Of a stretch of 64,000 nt of DNA, positions 47,228 to 58,192 are shown one piece after another. The stretch covers positions 61,966 to 125,965 of the forward strand of contig MU839209.1 of assembly GCA_030685235.1 (NCBI GenBank), given 5' to 3'. The position numbers and the translations under genes were made by a program. Below the pieces are notes generated by a model. The model made no database searches. It was not told the origin of the DNA and worked only from the letters and a program-made list of their open reading frames with translations. The stretch is from Copromyces sp. CBS 386.78. Taxonomy: Eukaryota > Ascomycota > Sordariomycetes > Sordariales > Sordariaceae. Each line of letters starts with the position of its first letter. Positions within the stretch are counted from its first letter, which is position 1.

Positions 47228-50176
47228 ATGTCGGGCACAACATTCTCCTACGCGCAAGCCGCGAAGGGTCAGGCTGCTACTCAGCCGAGCGCCAAGGACG
47301 ATGTGTCATCAACCACTGCCGTACCGTCAGTAACCCCCAATGAGGTCGAGGTCACCGAGGTCTCCGAAGCCGGCAAGACCACCCAACCCCCTGCCGAACA
47401 ATCGAAGCAGGATGCCGAGCCCTTGTCCGTTACCGCGCCATCAACCGAAGAGACCACCAAGACCACTCGTGAGAATGAAGCGGCACCAGCACAGCCTCAG
47501 CAGCAGTCGGAGGACAAAATTTCCAGGTCCGTGAGCCGCCACTCCCGGTCGAATGAAAGCACAGACGGCAGGAAAGGCCGGAAGGGCAAAAAGGCCCGGG
47601 CCAGCGAGAAAGAGTCTCAGAATGAGCAACAAGCCGAGGAGGAGAAAGAGAAGGTCAAGGAGGCGCCCAAGGTCGTTCTCTCTGAAGCTCCATTGCCTGC
47701 TGTCAACATTTGGGCGCAAAGACAGGAAGCACAGGCCGCCAAGTTGAAGACTTCTCCTGCTCCTACTTCCGATGATGTTTCCGCTGAAGCCAAGAAGCAA
47801 GACAGCGAGAGTCAAAGCACACTCGTGAATGGCGTGAACGGAGACAAGCCTCACAAGAAGACCACCGATCTCCCAAGAGCTGCCGATCAACATCAGCGCA
47901 GGAACGGCCCCCGGGGCGCGCGTGTGGACAAGGATGACAAGAATGCGGTTGCTTTGCCGCCAGTGGCCGATGCCGCCTCGTGGCCGGACCCGAAGTCTGC
48001 GGCCAGCACCAGCACCGAAGCTCCTAAGGAAAAGGCTCAGGAAAAGACTGCCGAAAAGGAGTCCCAGGAGGATTCGGGCTCTTCCAAGAAGAAGACGTGG
48101 GTTGCTGTTGACATTCAGCCTACCGTCGTTTTCAACACGCCGCTGCCACCGCGCGGTTCCAAGACTCGAGGCGGAGCTCGGGGTGGTCGTGAGCAAGGGT
48201 CTACAAGGCCGCATAACACCAACGGCACCAGTGCCTCAAATGTCACATCCCAGAACGAAAGGGCGCCGGCAACCGGCGGTCCTAACGGACACAAGCGTGC
48301 CGGATCCCGCCCCCGCGAGGGTAACATGCCCCCGCGCGCGAACGCCCAATCTCATACTTCCAAGCGTACCTCTGCCGACGCAGCCTCCTCGAAGGATGCA
48401 CGCAAGCTGTCGGTTTCGGCGAACAACGAGCAAGCTCGCGAGTCGGGAGCTGATACATCCACTGTAAGTCGAAATCGTCCCCATTCTGCTGGGTATCGCA
48501 CATCGCGGCCCCGTCATGGTAGTCAGAACCTAACATCCCTTCAGAACGCCACCAAGAAGGGATCGTCTGTCAAGGAAGGTCAGAATGAGGCTGGGGCAAC
48601 CTCCGAGGCAGGGCCATCGTCGTCTTCCCGTCCCCATGAGCGTCACCACAAAGGATCTGACTCCACCAAGGACGGAGCACATCACGGTGTGAACGGCCAG
48701 CAGTACTCCGGCCGCGAGGGTCGCCCTGAGCGTGGTCGTGCTGGATATCGCGGTCGCGGCGGCCACAATGGTACCTCTGGCTCTCACCAGTCTGGCTATA
48801 ACGGCAACGGTCAGTATAGCCATTCGTCTTACCAATCACGCCAGCACAACTCCCCGCCCCAGCATACCGGTCAGTTCTCCGGCTCTTACGGTCAGTCGTC
48901 TAGAGGCAGAGGCAAGTGGACTGGCTCGAACCAGAATGCTGGCCGCAACGGATCCGCCCCCGCTTTTGCGCCGAGGATCGCTCAGCCCCACGAATACTCT
49001 GTTCCTCAGTACCCCATGCCATATGTGTACTATCCGGTCTACGATCCCATGATCCCAGTTATCAGAGCCCAGGTCGAGTACTATCTCTCGCTCGAGAACC
49101 TTTGCAAGGATACCTTCCTTCGCAGACACATGGATGGCTCCGGTTGGGTGTTCTTGGACGTGATCGCCAGCTTCAGGCGCATGCGCGAGCTCAGTAAGGA
49201 CCGGGAGTCTGTTCGCTTCGCGTGCTCCCTCTCCGACAAGGTCGAGTTTGTCATTGGCGAGGACGGCCATGAAAGACTTCGCAGCAAGGACTCGTGGTCC
49301 AAGTTTGTTCTGCGGGAAGAAGACCGCCTCGAGCACCTCCGCCACAACGGACCGACGAACTATACTCCTTACCAAAGTCCATTTCATCAGATGGCCGCTT
49401 ACGGTGCTTCCGTAGTTCCCCAGAGCTATCCTGTGGCAGCCCCGTACGCCGGCTACCCCGAGGACCAGATGTTCCAGGCCGGATATGTGAATCCTGCGCA
49501 CTACGATCCTGCCACCAACGGCTCTGCTGTCAATGGTCATCAGCAGTTGTCGGCGGGTGTTCCTGACTACGCGCCCCCCGTGGCCGCGCTCACACTCGAG
49601 AGCTTGACAAACCTCCCCGATAACGCTGTCGAGAAGATGGTCGTTGTTCTTGCATATGACGACAAGGAAGGTCAGAGCTCCTCCGAAGCCTCCGCTGTAG
49701 CCGGTTATGAGTCCAGTAATTCGGGTCACGAGCAAGGCAATGGTGCCAACGGTGCGGCCGTTGAGAATGGTGCGAACACCGTGGTCTGGCTTGATCAATA
49801 CAGCCCCGAGTCTGCCAATATCCGTATGGATCGCCAGCCTTACCCCGCCGTCCGCCAAGCTGCTCTTGCTCAGCGCCAAAAGGCTACCGCTGGCGAGAGT
49901 CCCAAGGAGATGCAGACCCTTTACGAGTTCTGGTCGAAGCTGCTCCTCAAGAGCTTCAATGACAAGGTGTACTCCGAGTTTCGTACTCTGGCGCTCGAGG
50001 ATGCGTCAAAGGAGGCCCCGAACAAGCAAGGTCTGAAGTATCTTCTCGAGTACTACAACAACATTCTGCTCAACAACGATATCCCGAAGCTTTGGCCTCA
50101 AGACCGCGCCGCCCCCGAGCTTCTCCAGCATCATTTCCAGGACGCACTGAGGGCTGATAGTGTTGGGTCTGCCTAG
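47228..50176 (+). CDS. LARP1-like La-motif RNA-binding protein with an in-frame intron
   Basis: Exons 47228-48463 and 48544+1 to 50176 give 955 residues. The 81-nt segment 48464-48544 (GTAAGT ... CCTAACAT ... TTCAG) fits a fungal intron precisely; it is a multiple of three without stops, so the unspliced frame is also open. Start MSGTTFSYAQAAKG gives a family-like opening. The first ~570 residues are charged and low-complexity, with E/K-rich blocks, then R/G-rich stretches (GYRGRGGHNG). The La motif spans about residues 583-675 (VEYYLSLENLCKDTFLRRHM, GWVFLDVIASFRRM). A C-terminal segment from about 870 (LYEFWSKLLLKSF ... EFRTLALEDA ... GLKYLLEYYNNILLNND) resembles the DM15 repeat region that defines LARP1. 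No RRM follows the La motif. Likely a cytoplasmic mRNA-binding translation or stability regulator, related to yeast Sro9/Slf1. Confidence 0.88.
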   Translation: MSGTTFSYAQAAKGQAATQPSAKDDVSSTTAVPSVTPNEVEVTEVSEAGKTTQPPAEQSKQDAEPLSVTAPSTEETTKTTRENEAAPAQPQQQSEDKISRSVSRHSRSNESTDGRKGRKGKKARASEKESQNEQQAEEEKEKVKEAPKVVLSEAPLPAVNIWAQRQEAQAAKLKTSPAPTSDDVSAEAKKQDSESQSTLVNGVNGDKPHKKTTDLPRAADQHQRRNGPRGARVDKDDKNAVALPPVADAASWPDPKSAASTSTEAPKEKAQEKTAEKESQEDSGSSKKKTWVAVDIQPTVVFNTPLPPRGSKTRGGARGGREQGSTRPHNTNGTSASNVTSQNERAPATGGPNGHKRAGSRPREGNMPPRANAQSHTSKRTSADAASSKDARKLSVSANNEQARESGADTSTVSRNRPHSAGYRTSRPRHGSQNLTSLQNATKKGSSVKEGQNEAGATSEAGPSSSSRPHERHHKGSDSTKDGAHHGVNGQQYSGREGRPERGRAGYRGRGGHNGTSGSHQSGYNGNGQYSHSSYQSRQHNSPPQHTGQFSGSYGQSSRGRGKWTGSNQNAGRNGSAPAFAPRIAQPHEYSVPQYPMPYVYYPVYDPMIPVIRAQVEYYLSLENLCKDTFLRRHMDGSGWVFLDVIASFRRMRELSKDRESVRFACSLSDKVEFVIGEDGHERLRSKDSWSKFVLREEDRLEHLRHNGPTNYTPYQSPFHQMAAYGASVVPQSYPVAAPYAGYPEDQMFQAGYVNPAHYDPATNGSAVNGHQQLSAGVPDYAPPVAALTLESLTNLPDNAVEKMVVVLAYDDKEGQSSSEASAVAGYESSNSGHEQGNGANGAAVENGANTVVWLDQYSPESANIRMDRQPYPAVRQAALAQRQKATAGESPKEMQTLYEFWSKLLLKSFNDKVYSEFRTLALEDASKEAPNKQGLKYLLEYYNNILLNNDIPKLWPQDRAAPELLQHHFQDALRADSVGSA

Positions 50177-52064
50177 ATTTGCCCCTGTTGGGTACAAGGC
50201 CGATGCGTCATCTGATCCCGTGTCGCGTACGGGGCTGGGGGGTATTCTAGATCGTGGCTTCTCCCTGTGCTAAGAGAGAACGGCTCTCCAGTCTTGGTCT
50301 GCCTTTGACCGCCGACAAAATTACTCATACAGTGCCTACCATCTTCCTCTCACGAAGAAGATACTATGCCTTTCCCGTATCGTCCATCTTCCATTGGCTC
50401 ATCTTGCAACCGAATGATACACTCGTCGCTACATGCGTGTTTCGACATTAGGGAATGGCGTTTTTGTTTGGTTTTTGTTCTTTTTCCATAACAACAGCGG
50501 AAGGGAGGGTTGAAACATTTTATACGATAGAAGAAAAAGACGACGAACATAAGAAGCGAGTTTCTGTCGACCGATTTGGGGTGCCATCTCGGAAGTCGCC
50601 TGATTGGCGATGAAGCGTCGACAAAGGAACATGCTGCCACTGGTTCTTTCAGTCTCGCTGTCTACGCGATGCCAATATGGCCTCTGCAGGAGGTTGGGTA
50701 GTCTGCTATCTCCCCCTTTTCGGTCGCGAAGAACCCTTCACCTTTGTGTGGTTGGGGCTCGACTGGTGTTTCCTCGGGAGGATTCACTCGGTGGCTCTGC
50801 ATAACCAGTCTGGGAGTATTCTTACTCCATCCTCGGGTCTTAAAAGACGTCAACGATACTTGCACGCGGGTACTCGAACAAAAATGGGAAAAGCAGCGGG
50901 TTCTTCATTTTCTAAAATTTTATTCTCTTATCAACATAAAAAGGTTTTGTTTTGCGCCAGATATTTCTGTACTGTGATCGGCCGACGTTGTTACTCTGCA
51001 AAATGATTGCTGACATGCTTGAGCGAAGCAGACAAGCGTTTTCTTTGCGTATCAAAACAATGGTGCGGGGGACGATCGTGGCATGGGTTCATAGGTGGTA
51101 CGACGAGAAAAGTAAATAGGGATATTGACATGCTTCATTTTGCATTTTTGAGGGAACTAACGGCGATGGGTTATCTTCGTTTGGGACTCTGCGTACATTA
51201 CTTCTTTCTTGTTTGGGCGGTTTGCTGGACCTTGTGTATGATTAGAGTTTAAAAGCGTACTTTAGGTATCTCCCTAAAGCAATATGAGCATGTATTTGTA
51301 AATTTATCCTTTGATCGATGCGGTGTTCGTGTCTACCTCATATCAAATAACATCTACAGAGTACATATAGAGCATTACTATTTTTTGCCTTATCTTCAGG
51401 AGCATTACAGTAATTACCCGGTGCTTGTAATTACCGATCCATCACTTCCAGCAATTGGTATCGGTTTGAATCTTAGCACTGGTTTTCTGATGTGCAGCGG
51501 AAAAACTCGTACATTCTATACTATAACAACTAGTTTACGCATCACGGCCGGGGGTTAGGGAAATGCATGGAAAATGTGGGGTTTAAGAGCCGCGGTTCAC
51601 CTGCATGTGCCCTTCTACAAAATCCCACGGCGCCCATCTCGCTCCTGTTTGTGATTTACAGCTTTTTTTCGGTTGATTCCAGACCACGGTCGTCGTTCCT
51701 CAACTCGGCATCTTTCCAGCCCACGGGCAATCCACATCATAGGGCAAGGCATCCCCCCCGATGGCCAATTCTTCAGGGGCCAGGGACCTTCAAACGTGAT
51801 CACATGTCACGAAATCACATACGCTAGCCATGCATTGTCTCTCCTCGACCGAACTATACTCCCACGACTACCTACACTACGCGGCTCCTTATACCTAGTG
51901 TGCTTTTATCGCCAACACATCCACCGTATTGTTGAGAGCGCATTGGAACTATCAATCGAAGTTCGCGTGAAGGCGCCATTTACAGTATTTGCGAAAAGCA
52001 CGAAGTTTTGTTTCTGGCAGAAAGCCCGGATCATCGATATCGAAAATCCACGCCGGCAGCTACC
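50177..52064. other. intergenic region between LARP and the INO4-like gene
   Basis: 1.9 kb with 3' UTR of the LARP gene on the left and promoter of the bHLH gene on the right. Short frames only; none has a recognisable motif. No tRNA-like boxes or long repeats were noticed. Confidence 0.45.
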
Positions 52065-52767
52065 ATGGTTACAGTTGATGATAGACCCCGATTGACGGAG
52101 GAGGAAAAGAAGCAGAATCATATCCAATCCGGTACGTTTTGCGTTCGAAAGAAAAACAAACACTATTTGGAATCCTGAACATCCAAGTCTCCAAACAAAC
52201 TTCATGCCCCTTACTACCGCATGCCATGTCGTATCATATCCCTACCAACACCCTCGAAAGTCGAGTCTCTTGGCGCATGGTTTCACATTAAGGGGAGGCC
52301 AACAGCAGACTGACAGACCAGTCACAACTCAACAGAGCACAAACGACGAACGCAAATCCGCAATGGCCTCGAAGCCGTCAGCAAGATAGTACCCGGCTGC
52401 GAAAACCTGCAACGGTCCGAGGGTGTGCTGCTACACAAGCTGGTTGAGTTCATGGCAGTCCACATGGAGGAAAGACAGAAGATGATCGAGGAACTGGAGA
52501 GTTTGGGGGAGGAGGTGGATCCTCAGATGAAAGCGTGAGTTGCTTATCACTCCTTTTTGGGAGACCAGTTGGCAGATCTTCAAACTGGCTAACATTTCTC
52601 TTCTGCTTTGTGATAACACTAGGTGCCTGAGAAACTTGGATGACTATCACAAGAACAGGAGTAAACCGGAGGAAGGAGGAATGTCTGCTTCACGGTCGCC
52701 GACGAAGGAACCGGGAGAGCAAGAGGGGGGGCAAGGGGAAGGGGATGATTCGCATGCTGGGTATTGA
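52065..52767 (+). CDS. small INO4-like bHLH transcription factor, three exons
   Basis: Exons 52065-52131, 52336-52534 and 52623-52767 encode 136 residues. Intron 1 (204 nt) has donor GTACGT, branch GACTGACAG and acceptor AACAG. Intron 2 (88 nt) has GTGAGT, GGCTAAC and ACTAG. All junctions keep frame. The product starts MVTVDDRPRLTEEEKKQNH and continues IQS-EHKRRTQIRNGLEAVSKIVPGC, then LQRSEGVLLHKLVEFMAVHMEER. That is a complete basic region, helix 1, short loop and helix 2 running into a coiled coil. His19, Glu23 and Arg27 occupy the E-box contact positions. This pattern matches the fungal Ino4-like family, whose yeast member pairs with Ino2 on phospholipid genes; that role here is inference. 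The C-terminus is G/E-rich and ends HAGY. Intron 1 splits the codon of Glu23. An upstream exon cannot be excluded. Confidence 0.85.
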
Positions 52768-54961
52768 TTTTTGGGAAGGGAGTGAAATACTATACCTAAG
52801 GGCTTCAAGAATATCCTTGGAAACTTGGCTGGTCGATCTGACGATGAACGGCATCAGGAGGAAGTGGTTAGGTTATTGATTGCCATGCGGCCAACCCCAG
52901 CATGGATTTGGGGTGAAAAGCATTCGGTATATACCCATGGAAGTTTTATGTTTATATTAGAGGTTCAGCGATTGCGCCAGATACCCCGAGATGATGATTG
53001 ACTTTTTGACAATGTGCTCCCAATTGAGATGACTTTACTAACGAGCCATCCTTCCATGCACGGAGGCTAGATCGCATCTTCGTTACCAGCTTCGTTCCTT
53101 CTTGACGGGTAGCCTACCTATTAAGTCTCACGGAGCAGCACCCAAGATGTGCTTGCCGCGCGTTGTTTCCTTTTTGACAGCGAGGACTTGAGGCATCTTG
53201 ATACGCCCAGCATCAGATTTGTGTGCAGAAGGGTACTGTTAGTGATTAGTACCTGCCAATACGAAACAGCATAGAGCTCACTAACGCGCACTGGCATATG
53301 CAAGCGTCAGTGGGGCATTACATCATCTCACTGGGTTGACAATTGGCCCTGACAAAGCGCGAACCACAACACTGCCAAAGCGAACCTTTTAGTTGCTAAC
53401 CATCCAGGAGCGTGACACCTTTTGAGCCCGAAGATTTCTTAAGGAAATGCATTAAATTCGGTCTCCTCAGTTGCCATACGCACCTATATTCGGCCTTTTT
53501 ATTGATGCACAACCAATTGCTGCCCCCTCTTTTCAACATGTATTCCTTTGTGTCTCTTTGGTCACGGGCTGTCACAGGGGATACACTGTGCCACCCCACC
53601 AAGCACTCGGGCCATCGAGCCCAGGTACATACTTGATAGGTACCTGGCACTGCGTCATTGCCTTCAAAGTTGTCCCTCCTCGTTGCCTCGCCCCGCTTCA
53701 TTCCGAGAGGCAGCTCGCTGACTTTGCTTGGTCTTGGCAGTTCGAGACAGAGCGAGAGAGTCAGTCCAACCATCAACTGTTAAAATTCCAGCTGTCAAAA
53801 GGTCTTCCACATATGGCGCGCAAGATTATCCCACAAAGACAGTGGTTGGGAGTCGGGTTTGAATGCAACACTCCGGTCAGCCCAGAGACTTTTACGATGG
53901 CGGGCTAGCTTGGAGTTCGGAATGTTGCTGGCCCACCCAAAGAAGCAATCGACATTCGGCATGGAAAGAAACCCGAACAATCGTCGTCATGTTTGGGGAT
54001 ATGAACGGACTACCCGAGTGAATGACCCTGACTTCAACATTCACGTCGAAAGAGGAATGAAGATTCTTATTCGGTCTTCCCATCGGTCCTGAGATGTCTC
54101 AACATGTCAGGTCGGCTTTGACGGTTTTCCTCCCTTGGTCTTCTGTGGGGCCTGCCATCTGCTCAGCCGCCCATCCCCAGTCTTTCCCTCGTGCTTTTCT
54201 CACCAACCACAAGGCGAGGACCGCCCACTCTGGACCCTGATGACGAGAGGGCCCAACCGACAAGGTCAAGAAGGTGGTGCTGGGTGCAGACGGGCATCAC
54301 TGGCAGGACAGGGCCCGATGCGACAGAGTGCCGTCAAGGTCTGCAGACTGCGCCCGAAGAGGGCTCGACTGTCTCGGTTGAGGAGGGGAGGCCGACATGT
54401 TCATCCCATGTCCGCAGTGTTTCCCGAGTTGGTTTGTGCTTTCATCTCATTTCAGTTGAAGAGTCCCTTTGGACTTCTCACTTCTCAAAGACATCATCAG
54501 GCTGGTTGCCGTATGTACGGCAAAGTCAAACAACGCCTGAAATCGTGTGATACGAGGAAGAATTAGGTACAGAGCCTCGAGGTCAAATCCACACCATCAG
54601 CAGGTCAGATTTCCAAGGAAGCTGGAGCGGGGCCAGCCCATCGTTGACTGCTACGTAAAGGTACTCGGTACACCCACTTGTACCATAACACTTTGTCCGG
54701 GGCGCCTACCAAGAATATGACCTGACCAGCGCTCCATACCTGACGAGTAAGAGGATCTACATCATCCCCATATATTGCTTGGCCCTACTACTCTCGCCCA
54801 GCTCGCAGGTTTCCCGCCACTTTTTTCTCTCTTACTTCCTCTTCCCAACGCTTTCCCCGCTCTTCACCACTACAAGAAAACCCCAACATATCTGTGAATA
54901 CTCATCTGGAACAAACAAACCACAACTGTCTCACTGATCAAAAAACACCGAATACTTCGAC
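52768..54961. other. intergenic region with no supported gene
   Basis: 2.2 kb between two plus-strand genes. On the minus strand, 53226-53130 can be read as a short C-terminal-exon-like stretch (ending KKETTRGKHILGAAP) just after a CACTAACAG, but no upstream exon joins it. The other frames (53396-53776, 54135-54566) show no domain. The last ~300 bp are C/T-rich, as in a promoter and leader of the next gene. Confidence 0.4.
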
Positions 54962-57025
54962 ATGGCATCATACGACCCGTATGATCACCCGGCCCGGGAG
55001 CGCTCCCGTTCCACAAGACGCTACTACCGCGAGGAGCGCCGCGGCGATGACAGAGACCCTCGGTACACCGGCGGCGCTGCCGACCAATACCTCAACGTCA
55101 ACCACGATTTGATTCCTCGCCCCCGTGAGGATTCCGTCGAGGAGATCCGTCGTGACTTCCCTCCGCCCGGATACTCTACTCGGGATATGCGCCGCGCCCG
55201 CTCTGCCGAGCCTGGCTACTATGACGACCACGATGATCACCGGCCCCGCTCTGGCCGGGATTATGACTACGACTACGACCAACGAGAGGAGAAGAAGAAG
55301 TCCCGGTTGGGCAACAAGGAGCAGCTTATCGCTGCGCTGGCCGGCGCCGCCATCGCCATTGGTGGAAAGGAGCTCTACGACCGCAAGGAAGCCAAGGACC
55401 ATGGTTCCGATGTCCATCGCAACGTTCTTGCCTCGGCCGCTATCGGTGCTGCTGGAGCTTTTGTGGGGTATCGAGGCGCGGATTTCTACACCAAGCATAA
55501 GGAAAAGAAGGCCCCGTTGGTCCTGAGAGGACGTGATGGCAGACTAGAGTATCGCAACGATGACGAAGTCAGTGCCAAGGACAACAAGGGTCACAAAAAC
55601 TTCCTCGAGAGTGCCCTTGCGGCTGCTGGTATTGGCAGCACCTTGAAGGCCTTGGCGGGAGGCAGCAGCAGCAGAGATGATAGATCTGATACTAGAAGTG
55701 TCAGGAGTCGTCGCAGCAGCCGTTCGAGATCCCGCTCCCGCGGGGGCGATCCCGCCAAGAAGATCCAGAAGGCTGCCATGGCCTCCCTCATTGCTGGTGC
55801 CACCGAAGCCTTCCGTGTCTCTAAGGAGCCAGGTGGATGGAAGGGAGAGAAGGCCAAGCGCATTCTTACAGCAGCAGCGGGTGCTGCTACTGTCGATGCT
55901 GCCATGAAGGGCGACAAGGCGGGAAGCAAGCTTGGTCTGGCCGAAGCTGTCATCGGTGGCCTGCTTGGCAACCGTGTGCTGAACGGCTCAAAGAAGAACA
56001 TTGAGGAGGATGAGAAGACCGGTCGCTCTCGATCGCGATCTCGTGCCCGCTCAGGCTCCAAGGGTCCCGGCGGGCTCGCCGCTATCGCGACTGCCGGCCT
56101 CGGTACATACGCTGTCAATAAGCTCAGCAGCCGATCTAGATCCCGACGCCGGAGCACGGACTCGTATGACAGCCGCGATGGCTTACGCGATAGACGCCAT
56201 CGCAGTCGCAGCCGCAGCGTCGTCGACTCAGCGCGCAAGGGCCTTGCCAAGCTAGGCCTCGGAAACGGACCAGACGACGATGAGCGCGACCGCCACGACC
56301 GCAGACACTATGACGACTACGCAGACTCTTCTCGAAGCGGACACCGACACCGAGACTACTCAGACGATGAGCGCTCCAGAAGCGGCCGCAGCCGCAGTCG
56401 CTCAAGGGGGGGAGGAACGGTGGCGAGGAGACGCGATGGATCAGTCTCCTCATCCGACCTGGGAGATTCGGATGAGGACAGAAAGAGGACCAAGAAAATG
56501 AGAGGTAAGCAAATTATTACTACAGGGCTGGCAGCTGTGGCGACCATCCACGCTGCCCACAACATCTACCAAAGCGTGGAGAAGCACAGCGTACGTAAGA
56601 AGGCAGTGAGGGAAGGGAAGCTGAGTCCGGAAGATGCCAAGAAGCTCAAGCAAAGAGCGGTGCTACAAGATGCCGCATCGGTCGGCATCGCGGCCCTGGG
56701 CATCAAGGGCGCCATCTCGGAGATGAAGGAGGCTCGCGAGGTGATGCACGAGACGCGCGAGTGGAAGAGGAAGAAAGAGGAGAGGCATCGCAGACGGCTC
56801 GAAAGACTGCGGGCAATGGCAAACCAGGCAAATGACCTTGACGGAGACGGCCGTGGCGACATTGTCGACTTCGGCAGACGCAGGGCTGACAACTGGTCTT
56901 CTTCAGCGCCGCCCAAGGCGACTCGCCTGGAGGACGGTCCCCATTACACTGATGGGAATCCATACGGCGCCAGCATGCCTCGCACTCCCTCTCCTCCGTC
57001 GGGGAACAGTCCTGGACGGAGGTGA
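54962..57025 (+). CDS. DUF3824-type arginine/serine-rich protein with glycine-rich hydrophobic segments
   Basis: Single exon, 687 residues starting MASYDPYDHPARERSRS. The sequence is dominated by R, S, D and Y with many RSRSRS blocks and charged tracts. Several alanine/glycine-rich hydrophobic segments are embedded: LIAALAGAAIAIGGKEL (~residues 121-137), ASAAIGAAGAFVGYRG (~158-173), and later ones in ESALAAAGIGSTLKALAGG and GLAAIATAGLGTYAV. A further conserved-looking block, KQIITTGLAAVATIHAAHNIYQSVEKH, precedes a highly charged helix (MHETREWKRKKEERHRRRLERLRAMANQ). This architecture fits the DUF3824 family common in filamentous fungi, function unknown. The hydrophobic blocks have glycine-zipper spacing and could insert in or associate with membranes. 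The P-rich C-terminus ends SPGRR. Confidence 0.8.
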   Translation: MASYDPYDHPARERSRSTRRYYREERRGDDRDPRYTGGAADQYLNVNHDLIPRPREDSVEEIRRDFPPPGYSTRDMRRARSAEPGYYDDHDDHRPRSGRDYDYDYDQREEKKKSRLGNKEQLIAALAGAAIAIGGKELYDRKEAKDHGSDVHRNVLASAAIGAAGAFVGYRGADFYTKHKEKKAPLVLRGRDGRLEYRNDDEVSAKDNKGHKNFLESALAAAGIGSTLKALAGGSSSRDDRSDTRSVRSRRSSRSRSRSRGGDPAKKIQKAAMASLIAGATEAFRVSKEPGGWKGEKAKRILTAAAGAATVDAAMKGDKAGSKLGLAEAVIGGLLGNRVLNGSKKNIEEDEKTGRSRSRSRARSGSKGPGGLAAIATAGLGTYAVNKLSSRSRSRRRSTDSYDSRDGLRDRRHRSRSRSVVDSARKGLAKLGLGNGPDDDERDRHDRRHYDDYADSSRSGHRHRDYSDDERSRSGRSRSRSRGGGTVARRRDGSVSSSDLGDSDEDRKRTKKMRGKQIITTGLAAVATIHAAHNIYQSVEKHSVRKKAVREGKLSPEDAKKLKQRAVLQDAASVGIAALGIKGAISEMKEAREVMHETREWKRKKEERHRRRLERLRAMANQANDLDGDGRGDIVDFGRRRADNWSSSAPPKATRLEDGPHYTDGNPYGASMPRTPSPPSGNSPGRR

Positions 57026-58136
57026 GGTAGCGAAACTTGTCATGGCCCGCTTTGTCGTCTGTTACTTGCGCTCCCTACACTTGACGCGACATCCAACTCC
57101 GCTTTCTGCTGCTATCTCACTACCTGGTACCTCAAGTACCAACATGAGATCTTGCCACCCATTGAGCGTTGCAAAAACGGAGCGGAAGGCGCGGGAAGCT
57201 TCCGAACTGATGCCTTGCTTACGGTGCTGCTGCTGTGCTACTTCAAATGCGCTTTGGTTACGATGACATGGCATCTCCCTTTTTTTTTATGACATACACG
57301 AAAGTTACCAATTCAATGTTTTAACCAGTTGACTAATTCCTTCCCGCTTTTGCGAAAAACAGATCACCACCGCTAAGAAAATCCCCGAGATGCTTGCTGT
57401 CTGGTCCGCAGTCCCCACTGCATAGCTGAACCGAAAAAGACGGAAGGGCCCAAATTCAGGGAAATGTGGCGATCCTTGGCAGGGGTTGTAAGCAGGTTTT
57501 TGCGTTGTGCGACTGAACGGGCGCGGATGTCGGAATGTCGCCGGACAGAAGCTGTGAGAATGACGCGCACTCAAGCACTGCAACAACGAAACGATCGATC
57601 GGCAAACAGTTCTTGGTCAATGCCGAAACGGCCGACTGGCCGGTACCAGCTGGGTTTTGCGGTCTTTTTATGGCACAGAAAGCGGAAATACGCCGCACGG
57701 TGTGTTGGTTGGTTCCAAGTCACACACACGGATTTTCGGATCTCACGATGCTTGGCATGTGGTTGGCTGGCGGGCTCGCTGGGTACCAAACACACACCTG
57801 TGGTTACGTCGGCACCTACACTCGTACGGTTCGGGCTTCGGCATTTATTTTTGGTCGCTTATTCCCATCCTCCACTCTCTATTTGTCTTATTCAATACGC
57901 TCTTCCTCACACTTTGTCAGCGGAAGAGCAATGGAGGGTGGGGGGGTGGCTGCTGGATGTTTTCCATTCCTTTTCTGATTTCTCTCTCACTTGTTTGTGT
58001 TTCCTTGCTTACGATGATGATGACATGAGGGTGGGTTTTATGGTGTATGACGACGAAAGATTTCACGAGAAGGATAATGATCTAGACTAAAACAACGAAA
58101 TGAATGAAAGTATGCATCTGATGAGATATGGCCATA

Positions 58137-58192
<56 letters not shown>

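Noticed and set aside
53121..53303. Small minus-strand gene ending KKETTRGKHILGAAP
   Set aside because: The CACTAACAG just before it would put branch point and acceptor too close together, and no upstream exon can be joined in frame.
56503..56530. Mini-intron in the DUF3824 gene (GTAAGC...CTACAG)
   Set aside because: Under 30 nt, too short to splice, and the read-through sequence KQIITTGLAAVATIHAAHN looks like conserved family sequence.
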